A stretch of DNA of 33,256 nucleotides from an uncultured Dysgonomonas sp. (lineage in GTDB: Bacteria > Bacteroidota > Bacteroidia > Bacteroidales > Dysgonomonadaceae). The position numbers and the translations under genes are program-made. The first letter of the stretch is position 1. Each line of letters begins with the position of its first letter. The stretch spans positions 1 to 33,256 of the forward strand of contig CALKIV010000018.1 of assembly GCA_937995835.1 (NCBI GenBank), in the 5' to 3' direction. This document shows, piece after piece, positions 8,007 to 15,163 of the stretch. The notes under the pieces are model-generated. The model was not told the origin of the DNA and made no database searches. It saw only the letters and a list, made by a program, of their open reading frames with translations.

Positions 8007-8037
8007 CAAATATATTTATTAAAGTTTATTTATCAAA
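8007..8037 (-). promoter_or_regulatory. his operon promoter (Bacteroidota type)
   Basis: On the minus strand TTTG (8037-8034), then 19 bp, then TATATTTG (8014-8007): a perfect match to the Bacteroidota -33/-7 consensus TTTG-N19-21-TAnnTTTG. The predicted start of transcription is near 8002-8004, giving a short leader before the hisL ATG at 7984. Confidence 0.8.
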
Positions 8038-8080
8038 CAAAAAGATAAAATAAAACGGAATAAAAAACAAAATTGTGTTT

Positions 8081-8563
8081 TTATCTTCCTTTCTCCTGTG
8101 TTTCCTTATCCTTCTCCGAACACATTCTGTGGTTTCTAACCACTTCTCCCATAAATTTCATTTCGCTGGAGTGATACTTCAGTACTTTTTCGGGAGGAAG
8201 GACTTGTCCAAATTTTTTGTAATACTCTTTTTGTAGGTTGACTTCCTTTTCTTTTTGTGCCAGCATCTGGTCTATCACTTTTTGATAGTCGGCAGAAGTT
8301 TTGTTGGCTTTCCTTCTCAGTTCTCGTGCTGCGTTGCGAGCTTCACGGTTGGCTTCGAAGCGTGCATTTATATATTCTTGCATCAAGGGGATGAAGTCGG
8401 CTTGCTCTTTGGCAGTCAGATTCATCTCTTTGATAAAGAAATCGGCTCTTTCTTGTCGGTGCTGTTCTGCATTAAATTTTCGCCCATGATGTCTTTGAGC
8501 AACAGCAGTCAGCGAGATCAGCATGGACAGGATGAGGGTAAGTATGAATTTTGAATTTGTCAT
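8081..8563 (-). CDS. CpxP/Spy/CnrX-like periplasmic helical protein
   Basis: 160 residues. A signal peptide (about 1-22, ending T-A-V-A-Q) is followed by a His/Arg-rich segment R-H-H-G-R-K-F. A long charged helical region carries E-M-N-L-T-A-K-E-Q-A-D-F-I-P-L-M-Q-E-Y, the LTxxQ-like signature region of CpxP/Spy and CnrX-type periplasmic sensors or chaperones. It is the last of three minus-strand genes: ECF sigma (8993-9544), one-span protein (8583-8927), and this one after a 19-bp gap. By analogy with CnrH-CnrY-CnrX it may sense envelope stress or metal and act on the anti-sigma protein. That role is inferred. Confidence 0.7.
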   Translation of the reverse strand: MTNSKFILTLILSMLISLTAVAQRHHGRKFNAEQHRQERADFFIKEMNLTAKEQADFIPLMQEYINARFEANREARNAARELRRKANKTSADYQKVIDQMLAQKEKEVNLQKEYYKKFGQVLPPEKVLKYHSSEMKFMGEVVRNHRMCSEKDKETQEKGR

Positions 8564-8582
8564 GATGATGTCTGTCTTTTTT

Positions 8583-8927
8583 TTAATTGTCTAATAATGC
8601 ATCAACGTATAGGGCTTCCATCGATTCTTCTTCGAGAAACATGATGTAGTCCTCTTCTTCGTCACTACTATAATACTTCACTTGCTCTTCGGCGTTGTGA
8701 GCGATGGCGGTGTCGGGCATATTGTTTGATAGAAAATTTACACTAACCACCACGGCAATAATGGCCGCTGCTATTGCTGCCGACCAAGGAGCAACTTTTC
8801 TCCACAAAGGTATGCGTTTGGTTTCCACCTTGTTTGGCAAGCTATTCATGATGTCCTCTGTTAGCCCTGCAAAATAATTGTCAGGAACGCTAAAAGGATT
8901 CTTGTTTTTATTATATTTTTCCAACAT
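8583..8927 (-). CDS. One-span membrane protein, probable anti-sigma factor
   Basis: 114 residues. The cytosolic N-terminus has N-K-N-P-F-S-V-P-D-N-Y-F near residues 8-19, a motif I associate with small proteins next to ECF sigma genes in Bacteroidota. One transmembrane helix (about 46-66) precedes a strongly acidic periplasmic tail (D-E-E-E-D-Y near 91-96). There is no recognisable zinc-binding ZAS motif. It starts 65 bp after the sigma factor stop and ends 19 bp before the CpxP-like gene. The order matches a sigma/anti-sigma/periplasmic-sensor unit, which is the main reason for the call. Confidence 0.65.
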   Translation of the reverse strand: MLEKYNKNKNPFSVPDNYFAGLTEDIMNSLPNKVETKRIPLWRKVAPWSAAIAAAIIAVVVSVNFLSNNMPDTAIAHNAEEQVKYYSSDEEEDYIMFLEEESMEALYVDALLDN

Positions 8928-8992
8928 GGTGCTTCTTTTTTTAATCTTTTATTTTGCTCTGCATTAGTATGACTCACAAAACTCAAAAAGGT

Positions 8993-9544
8993 TTAATCTT
9001 CTTTTGATAAAAATTCTTCTATTTTTTTCACAGCGTGATGATATGATGCTTTGAGGGCTCCTTCAGAGGTTTCTAGAATGTCTGAAATTTCTGAATATTT
9101 CATTTCATCAAAATATTTCATGTTAAACACAATGCGCTGTTTTTCGGGAAGTGCCAAGACGGCTTTCTGCAATTTCAAATCTGCTTCGTTGCCATCAAAG
9201 TACGGATCGCTCTCCAGTTGAGAAATCAGAAAGACATCTTCATCGTCTAGCGATATATTATATTTTTCTCTTTCGCGATTCAGGTAGGTAATGCTCTCGT
9301 TGATGGCAATCCGATAGAGCCATGTGGAGAGTTTGGCATCGCCACGGAAAGCGTCTAAGCTTTGCCACACCTTGATGAAGACATTTTGCAAAACATCGTT
9401 GGTGTCGTGATGCGATATAATTATTTTTCTGATCTGCCAATAGAGCTGTTGGCTAAATTGGTCTACAAGTTCTCTGAAAGCAGTTTGTTGTGTCTTGCTA
9501 TTCAGTAGCTTGTCGATCAGTTCCTTTTCTTTATTTTCTTGCAT
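8993..9544 (-). CDS. ECF sigma factor (sigma-70 family)
   Basis: 183 residues. Region 2 is visible as L-V-D-Q-F-S-Q-Q-L-Y, D-T-N-D-V-L-Q-N-V-F-I-K-V-W (core-binding) and L-S-T-W-L-Y-R-I-A-I-N (-10 recognition). Region 4 is L-P-E-K-Q-R-I-V-F-N-M-K-Y-F-D-E-M-K-Y-S-E-I-S-D-I-L followed by S-E-G-A-L-K-A-S-Y-H-H-A-V-K-K (helix-turn-helix). It would direct RNA polymerase to an envelope-stress-type regulon. It heads the three-gene set with the one-span protein and the CpxP-like protein. A -7 box TACCTTTG lies just upstream (9574-9567), but its -33 region is poor. Confidence 0.93.
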   Translation of the reverse strand: MQENKEKELIDKLLNSKTQQTAFRELVDQFSQQLYWQIRKIIISHHDTNDVLQNVFIKVWQSLDAFRGDAKLSTWLYRIAINESITYLNREREKYNISLDDEDVFLISQLESDPYFDGNEADLKLQKAVLALPEKQRIVFNMKYFDEMKYSEISDILETSEGALKASYHHAVKKIEEFLSKED

Positions 9545-9566
9545 AATGAGATTTCACAGGATGAGG

Positions 9567-9574
9567 CAAAGGTA
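9567..9574 (-). promoter_or_regulatory. Candidate -7 element of the ECF sigma gene
   Basis: TACCTTTG on the minus strand matches TAnnTTTG exactly and would start transcription about 20 nt before the sigma ATG at 9544. No TTTG/TTG is seen at the right distance upstream, so it may be weak or activator-dependent. Confidence 0.45.
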
Positions 9575-9597
9575 CATCTTTTTATTCAGAGTTTTTT

Positions 9598-10647
9598 TCA
9601 CTCTTCACCTTCGGCATGTTCTGCGCCTTCTTCCATATATTCGTCGGCATCGGCATCAGGCGATTTGCCTTTCTCAAACCATTCGATGAAGTCGTCTACT
9701 TCTTTTTTGTTTGTTTCCCACCAGTCTAACGATTCTTTAAAGTAGGCAACACTGACATATCTGCAATAGGTTTCAAAGTGTTCCGATTCTAATATTTCGC
9801 CAAAAATAGGGACAAAAAACTTCCAAAAGATACCTTGTCCTTCTTCGGGGCTAGAGGCATTCAACGAACTGAAAATTTCTTTGGTGGCAGCCATATAGAA
9901 GTTATATTGCGACACGGGGTCGGTGGCTTGTGGTTTCAGCTTTTGCACCTTGTTGTAGATGCCTCGTTTGTCCAGCTCGTCCAGTTGACTTAGGCGAACA
10001 TCGTTATCTGCCAGTTTGTTAGTCAGTAGGCCATACATCTCTTTGAAAGCCTCTGCCGAGCGCTGGGTGTTGGGCTCTAGCAACAAGAAGAAGTGAAACG
10101 AGTAGAAACTTTGTATCCATAGGTGCGCATCATTAAGGCTATATGCATAAAGCAAAAATGCGCCTGCATGTGTATTGTCTAGCTCTATTGCCTTGCGCAA
10201 GCTGAGTAGAGCCATATTGTTGTTTTTGTTGTTGTAATAACACAAGCCTAGATTGTAGTGTAGCAGATATTCGCTGCCACAAACCCTGAGGGCTTCGTTG
10301 AAGAGGATTATTGCATCCTTTAGATTGTTTTGAGCAGCCAGAGCAGTACCTTTCACCACATAAGCATCTACTAGCAAGGGCTTGAAACCTACGTTGATCA
10401 CTTGGGTGCTGTGCTTGATGGCATTAGTATAGTCTCCCATCTTGAGGTAGGAAAGGGACATTTCATATACGGCAGACATCGACGAGGGGGTCACCTTCAA
10501 TGCTTGCTGATAAGTCGAGATAGCTTCCATATACTTGCCCTGATCGTGCAGAGCAACACCTTGTTTTATCAGTTGGTCAGAAGTAGTCTGGCCATACAGC
10601 AAGATTGTAAGTATAAAAAGCAATACTAGGCTTATTATTCTCTTCAT
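9598..10647 (-). CDS. Secreted or membrane-anchored TPR protein
   Basis: 349 residues from the ATG at 10647. A longer reading from 10677 adds ten residues before a clear signal sequence (M-K-R-I-I-S-L-V-L-L-F-I-L-T-I-L-L-Y-G-Q), and a -7 box at 10682-10675 would put the transcript start after that upstream ATG, so 10647 is preferred. TPR units are visible from about residue 23 to 170: G-K-Y-M-E-A-I-S-T-Y-Q-Q-A-L, G-D-Y-T-N-A-I-K-H-S, N-N-L-K-D-A-I-I-L-F-N-E-A-L and N-N-M-A-L-L-S-L-R-K-A-I. The C-terminal half is helical without repeats and ends in an acidic tail. TPR domains mediate protein contacts; the partner is unknown. It sits 53 bp upstream of the ECF sigma gene on the same strand. Confidence 0.8.
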   Translation of the reverse strand: MKRIISLVLLFILTILLYGQTTSDQLIKQGVALHDQGKYMEAISTYQQALKVTPSSMSAVYEMSLSYLKMGDYTNAIKHSTQVINVGFKPLLVDAYVVKGTALAAQNNLKDAIILFNEALRVCGSEYLLHYNLGLCYYNNKNNNMALLSLRKAIELDNTHAGAFLLYAYSLNDAHLWIQSFYSFHFFLLLEPNTQRSAEAFKEMYGLLTNKLADNDVRLSQLDELDKRGIYNKVQKLKPQATDPVSQYNFYMAATKEIFSSLNASSPEEGQGIFWKFFVPIFGEILESEHFETYCRYVSVAYFKESLDWWETNKKEVDDFIEWFEKGKSPDADADEYMEEGAEHAEGEE

Positions 10648-10674
10648 GTTTGCGAAAAATTTTAGGATGAAAGG

Positions 10675-10682
10675 CAAAAATA
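10675..10682 (-). promoter_or_regulatory. Candidate -7 element of the TPR gene
   Basis: TATTTTTG on the minus strand matches TAnnTTTG and lies 28 bp upstream of the preferred ATG (10647). The upstream -33 element is not clear. It supports the shorter start of the TPR gene. Confidence 0.4.
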
Positions 10683-10835
10683 CAATATTATTGCAGATTT
10701 AAGCTTTGGACTGGCATATTATTTCGTTTCTTTTTTTGAACTCTGACTATTTTAAGCTATTTTGTATTTGTTATTGCCACAAAACAAAACGTTAATCTGT
10801 CTTTTTTACATGTAAAAATGTATTTTATGTTTCAA

Positions 10836-10869
10836 TTTGCAATTAAGTTGAACTTATTTATTAGTTTTG
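10836..10869 (+). promoter_or_regulatory. Promoter of the aconitase operon
   Basis: TTTG (10836-10839), 22 bp, TAGTTTTG (10862-10869). The -7 box matches TAnnTTTG; the spacing is one base above the usual 19-21. Transcription would start near 10873-10876, leaving a leader of roughly 40 nt before the aconitase ATG. Confidence 0.6.
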
Positions 10870-10912
10870 TGTTTCAAAATAAGAAAATCACTTTCAAAAA
10901 TATATAAAAGAT

Positions 10913-13177
10913 ATGGTATTTGATATTCAAATGATCAAAGACTTTTATAAGTCGTACACCGATAAGGTAAGTCAAGCCAGAGAGAAAGTAGGGCGCCCAC
11001 TGACTCTGAGTGAGAAAATTATGTATACTCATCTCTCGAAAGGAGAAGAGCTCAAAGAATATCTGCGAGCTGTGGATTACGTCAACTTTTCGCCCGACAG
11101 AGTGGCCATGCAAGATGCAACGGCACAGATGGCGATGTTGCAATTGATGAATTCGGGGCGAAGCAAAGTTGCTGTGCCTTCTACCATTCATTGCGACCAC
11201 TTGATTCAAGCCTATCAGTCGGCCGAGCAAGATTTGATGAGTGCCAAGGTAACCAACAAAGAGGTTTATGACTTTTTGAAAGATGTGGCAAACAAATTCG
11301 GAATTGGCTTCTGGGATGCAGGATCGGGAATTATTCATCAAGTGATTCTTGAAAATTATGCTTTTCCGGGAGGAATGATGATCGGTACAGACTCGCACAC
11401 CCCCAATGCCGGAGGACTGGGAATGATAGCCATCGGTGTAGGTGGAGCCGACGCCGTGGATGTAATGGCTGATATGCCTTGGGAACTAAGAATGCCCAAG
11501 CTGATAGGGGTGAAACTGACCGGAAAACTTTCGGGATGGGCATCTGCAAAAGATGTGATCTTGAAATTGGCAGGCATCCTCACCGTGAAAGGAGGAACAA
11601 ACTCCATCATCGAATATTTTGGCGAAGGGGCAGAAGCGCTTTCGGCAACAGGTAAAGCCACTATCTGTAATATGGGTGCTGAGGTAGGAGCAACGACTTC
11701 TATTTTTCCATACGACAAAAAGACGGCAGAATATTTGATCGCCACAGGTCGTAAAGAAATAGCTGAGTTAGCAGATAAAATACAATCTCAACTAAGAGCC
11801 GACGAAGATGTAGAAAAAAATCCGGATAAATATTTTGATAGAATAATAGAAATTAATCTATCTGAGCTAGAACCTCATGTCAATGGACCTTTTACACCCG
11901 ATGCTGCAACGCCTATCTCGGAGTTTGCCAAAGTGGTGAAAGAAAAAGGTTATCCTCAAAAAATGGAGGTGGGTTTGATTGGATCTTGTACCAACTCTTC
12001 ATACGAAGACCTTACTCGTGCAGCATCCATTGTGGAAGATGCCGGGCAACAAGGAATAAAGGTGGAAGCACAATTTATCATCAACCCGGGATCGGAACAG
12101 ATCAGATATACTGCCGAACGTGATGGCATTTTAGGCACCTTCGAAAAGGCTGGAGCCACCATCATGGCAAATGCTTGTGGTCCATGTATCGGACAATGGA
12201 AAAGGGATTCGGACAATCCGGAGCGTAAGAACTCTATCGTAACTTCCTTTAACCGAAACTTTGCCAAGCGTAACGATGGCAATCCTAATACACATGCATT
12301 TGTGACCTCGCCTGAGTTGGTAGCAGCATTCACCATTGCAGGTGATCTGACTTTCAACCCTATGACTGACACCTTGGTGAACGACAAAGGGGAACAAGTG
12401 AAGCTTGCCGAGCCTCATGGGTATGAACTTCCTCCTAAAGGATATGATATAAAAGAACTAGGATATATTGCTCCAAGCGAAGATGGAAGCACGGCTGATG
12501 TGAAAATTTCGCCCGATTCGCAACGTTTGGAGGTGTTGCAACCTTTTGCCAAAAATGAGGTGAAAGATTTTGCAAACTTGTCGTTGCTGATCAAGGCAAA
12601 AGGCAAATGTACCACCGACCATATTTCTATGGCGGGACCTTGGTTGCGTTTCCGTGGACACTTGAACAATATTTCTGACAATATGCTCATCGGTGCAGAA
12701 AACGCTTTCAATGGAAAGACCAATGCTGTGCTAGATGTGCAGTCGGGCGAATATATGGCTGTGCCACAACTAGCACGTAAGTATAAAGCAGAGAACAAAG
12801 GCTCTATCGTGGTGGCAGAGGATAATTATGGCGAAGGCTCGTCTCGTGAGCATGCTGCTATGGAACCTCGCTATCTGAACGTGAAGGCTATTTTGGTGAA
12901 GTCGTTTGCACGTATTCACGAAACCAATTTGAAGAAACAAGGAATGTTGGCGCTGACTTTTGTCAATCCTGTGGACTATGAAAAGGTGCGCGAGGATGAT
13001 CAAATCAGTATTTTAGGACTTGAAGATTTTGCTCCCGATGTACCACTAACCGTAGAGTTGTGCCATAAGGATGGAGGCACAGAGTCTTTCAAAGTGGCAC
13101 ATACCTATAATCCATTACAAATAAAATGGTTTAAAGCAGGTTCGGCTCTTAATTATATGAAGCAAAATATTAAGTAG
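10913..13177 (+). CDS. acnA: Aconitate hydratase (mitochondrial-type)
   Basis: 754 residues, normal for the mitochondrial-type aconitase found in Bacteroidota. Isomerises citrate to isocitrate in the TCA cycle using a [4Fe-4S] cluster. The three cluster cysteines are Cys359 (G-S-C-T-N-S-S), Cys422 and Cys425 (A-C-G-P-C-I-G-Q-W). Other signatures are D-S-H-T-P-N-A-G-G-L-G-M-I-A-I-G-V-G-G-A-D, and in the swivel domain G-E-G-S-S-R-E-H-A-A-M-E-P-R-Y near residue 640. It is the first gene of a three-gene unit; the next gene starts 4 bp after its stop. The gene symbol follows common Bacteroidota usage and could equally be acn/acnB-independent naming. Confidence 0.96.
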   Translation: MVFDIQMIKDFYKSYTDKVSQAREKVGRPLTLSEKIMYTHLSKGEELKEYLRAVDYVNFSPDRVAMQDATAQMAMLQLMNSGRSKVAVPSTIHCDHLIQAYQSAEQDLMSAKVTNKEVYDFLKDVANKFGIGFWDAGSGIIHQVILENYAFPGGMMIGTDSHTPNAGGLGMIAIGVGGADAVDVMADMPWELRMPKLIGVKLTGKLSGWASAKDVILKLAGILTVKGGTNSIIEYFGEGAEALSATGKATICNMGAEVGATTSIFPYDKKTAEYLIATGRKEIAELADKIQSQLRADEDVEKNPDKYFDRIIEINLSELEPHVNGPFTPDAATPISEFAKVVKEKGYPQKMEVGLIGSCTNSSYEDLTRAASIVEDAGQQGIKVEAQFIINPGSEQIRYTAERDGILGTFEKAGATIMANACGPCIGQWKRDSDNPERKNSIVTSFNRNFAKRNDGNPNTHAFVTSPELVAAFTIAGDLTFNPMTDTLVNDKGEQVKLAEPHGYELPPKGYDIKELGYIAPSEDGSTADVKISPDSQRLEVLQPFAKNEVKDFANLSLLIKAKGKCTTDHISMAGPWLRFRGHLNNISDNMLIGAENAFNGKTNAVLDVQSGEYMAVPQLARKYKAENKGSIVVAEDNYGEGSSREHAAMEPRYLNVKAILVKSFARIHETNLKKQGMLALTFVNPVDYEKVREDDQISILGLEDFAPDVPLTVELCHKDGGTESFKVAHTYNPLQIKWFKAGSALNYMKQNIK

Positions 13178-13181
13178 ACGA

Positions 13182-13631
13182 ATGCAAGACATTAAAATTG
13201 AGGCAATCGGTGAAGAACATTTTACTGATCTGGTAGCTCTTTTTTTAGAATTTGCTACATTTCAGAAAGCTGCAGATAAGATGAAAAACTCTGAAGAACA
13301 GATGTTCAGAGAAAAAGAGCATATCAGAGGATTTGTTGCTAAAAATGAAAACGACACCATTGTGGGCTATGTGACATGCTTCTATGCCTATTACACGTGG
13401 GTGGGAAAAAGTTTATATATGGATGATCTTTATATAACTCCCCAGTATAGAGGTAAAGGGTTAGGCGCTAGATTACTAGAGCATGTTATCTCTTTTGCAA
13501 AAGAGCAGAGGTGTAACAGACTGCGCTGGCAAGTGACGGACTGGAATACACCGGCTATAGAATTTTATAAAACGATGGGAGCTGAAATCTGCTCCAATGA
13601 AAACAACTGTGATATAATCTTTAGAGAATGA
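13182..13631 (+). CDS. SSAT-like GNAT acetyltransferase between aconitase and citrate synthase
   Basis: 149 residues, GNAT fold. Motif A is L-Y-I-T-P-Q-Y-R-G-K-G-L-G-A-R-L and motif B is D-W-N-T-P-A-I-E-F-Y-K-T-M-G-A. The order F-A-T-F-Q-K-A-A-D-K-M, G-Y-V-T-C-F-Y-A-Y-Y-T-W-V-G-K-S-L-Y-M-D-D-L-Y and the conserved Trp-Asn closely follow diamine/thialysine N-acetyltransferases of the SAT1/SAT2 type, so a polyamine or diamine substrate is likely but unproven. It starts 4 bp after the aconitase stop and overlaps citrate synthase by 4 bp (ATGA). In related genomes isocitrate dehydrogenase usually lies with acn and gltA; this GNAT sits between them instead. Confidence 0.87.
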   Translation: MQDIKIEAIGEEHFTDLVALFLEFATFQKAADKMKNSEEQMFREKEHIRGFVAKNENDTIVGYVTCFYAYYTWVGKSLYMDDLYITPQYRGKGLGARLLEHVISFAKEQRCNRLRWQVTDWNTPAIEFYKTMGAEICSNENNCDIIFRE

Positions 13632-14971
13632 AAAATTTAATAGAACGACTATCGTCTACCATAAGTGAAACTTCTAGTATCGATGATAAGCTCTTTGAAG
13701 AGTTTAATGTCAAACGTGGATTGCGTAACAAAGACCACACAGGTGTTGTAGTGGGGCTGACCAAAGTCGGTGACGTTGTAGGGTATCAACGCAACGAGGA
13801 GGGAAAGATTGTTCCCATTCCGGGTAAACTGATTTACAGAGGAATCAGCCTCGAAGACATCGTAAGAGGGGCGCAAAAACAACATCGTTTGGGTTTCGAA
13901 GAGGTAGTTTTCCTTTTGCTTTCGGGCGATTTGCCAAAAGAAGAAGAGCTGAACAGTTTTAGAAAACTATTGAGCGAAACGATGAGCATTGATCAAAAAA
14001 TGACGCTCCACTTGGTCGATCTCAAAGGGGATGATATTATGAATATTCTAGCCAGATGTGTGTTAGAACTCTATATCTTTGACGAAAATCCGGACGACAC
14101 CACTCCTGACAATATGGTAAGGCAGTCGCTGGAGCTGATTTCTCGTTTCCCTACTATTATTGCTTATGGCTACAATGCATTGCGTCACAATCAGGGACGA
14201 TCGCTGCATATTCGTCATCCAAAGGAAGGACTTTCGCTTGCCGAAAACTTCCTCTATATGATGAAAGGGAAAAAATATACTCCGCTAGAGGTGCAGATTC
14301 TAGATCTTGCGCTGATGGTACATGCCGACCATGGAGGGGGAAATAACTCTACCTTTGTTGTGCGTGTGACCAGCTCTACAAGTACTGATATCTATGCATC
14401 GATCTCTGCAGGCATCGGTTCGCTGAAAGGTTCGTTGCATGGGGGAGCCAACTTGCGTGTGGTGGATATGCTCAACAACATCAAAGCAAATGTAAAAGAT
14501 TGGACAAATGTCAACGAGTTGGATCAATATCTACAGTTGATATTAGATAAAAAAGCATACAACAAAACAGGTTTGATCTATGGTATCGGACATGCCATTT
14601 ATACAATCTCTGACCCTAGAACTGTGCTGTTGAAAGAGATGGCTAAAGATTTGGCAATAGAAAAGAACAGAGAGGATGAGTATAATTTCATGTGTCTGAT
14701 CGAAGAGCGTGCCATACAGCTATTTATGGAGTCTAAAGGAAAGGTTATCGGCAAACAAGTGTGTGCCAATGTGGATTTCTATTCGGGCTTCATCTATGAT
14801 ATGATAGGTCTGCCAAAAGAAATTTTCACCCCTCTTTTTGCTATGGCTCGTATTGCCGGTTGGTGTGCGCACCGTATTGAGGAACTTAGCTTTAAGCAAA
14901 AACGAATTATGCGTCCGGCATATAAGAGTGCTTGCGGTGAGAGAGATTACGTTCCTATCGAAAATAGATAA
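13628..14971 (+). CDS. gltA: Citrate synthase
   Basis: 447 residues. Condenses oxaloacetate and acetyl-CoA to citrate. The catalytic triad of the family is visible: His271 (G-S-L-H-G-G-A-N), His322 (G-I-G-H-A-I-Y-T-I-S-D-P-R) and Asp383 (N-V-D-F-Y-S-G-F). The extra N-terminal segment and the H-A-D-H-G-G-G-N-N-S-T-F motif match the Bacteroidota citrate synthase group. It is the last gene of the aconitase/GNAT/citrate synthase unit, translationally coupled by a 4-bp overlap to the GNAT, and is followed by a strong terminator. Confidence 0.96.
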   Translation: MKNLIERLSSTISETSSIDDKLFEEFNVKRGLRNKDHTGVVVGLTKVGDVVGYQRNEEGKIVPIPGKLIYRGISLEDIVRGAQKQHRLGFEEVVFLLLSGDLPKEEELNSFRKLLSETMSIDQKMTLHLVDLKGDDIMNILARCVLELYIFDENPDDTTPDNMVRQSLELISRFPTIIAYGYNALRHNQGRSLHIRHPKEGLSLAENFLYMMKGKKYTPLEVQILDLALMVHADHGGGNNSTFVVRVTSSTSTDIYASISAGIGSLKGSLHGGANLRVVDMLNNIKANVKDWTNVNELDQYLQLILDKKAYNKTGLIYGIGHAIYTISDPRTVLLKEMAKDLAIEKNREDEYNFMCLIEERAIQLFMESKGKVIGKQVCANVDFYSGFIYDMIGLPKEIFTPLFAMARIAGWCAHRIEELSFKQKRIMRPAYKSACGERDYVPIENR

Positions 14972-14994
14972 TTAGAAAACGAAACTATAATCTT

Positions 14995-15031
14995 AGCCAT
15001 AGAATGTTATTATTCTGTGGCTTTGTTTTTT
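14995..15031 (+). terminator. Terminator after citrate synthase
   Basis: AGCCATAGAAT (14995-15005) pairs with ATTCTGTGGCT (15012-15022) through 11 base pairs including one G-U, with a 6-nt loop and a T-rich tail (15022-15031). It ends the acn-GNAT-gltA transcript. Confidence 0.85.
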
Positions 15032-15094
15032 ACGACTTCTCGAAAGATGAGAACATGAGAGAACCTTGTGCTCTGATTAATTTCAATATTATAA

Positions 15095-15127
15095 GTTGGA
15101 AGGATGGAGAAAATATATGTATTTTTG
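15095..15127 (+). promoter_or_regulatory. Promoter of the FISUMP-domain gene
   Basis: GTTG (15095-15098), 21 bp, TATTTTTG (15120-15127). A good TTG-N21-TAnnTTTG match; transcription would begin near 15131-15134, about 30 nt before the ATG at 15164. Confidence 0.6.
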
Positions 15128-15163
15128 CATTAATCTTATAAAAACAAACAGCTTAAGTGCAAA

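Noticed and set aside
8046..8078. AT-only hairpin between the CpxP-like gene and the his promoter
   Set aside because: AAAACA/TGTTTT pairing is too weak to call a terminator with confidence, although T residues follow.
10648..10677. Upstream start for the TPR gene (ten extra residues)
   Set aside because: It would put residues before a clean signal peptide, and a -7 box overlaps that start codon.
11331..12798. Long open frames on the minus strand opposite aconitase
   Set aside because: They mirror a strongly coding gene with conserved cluster cysteines; no start context, promoter or known domain supports them.
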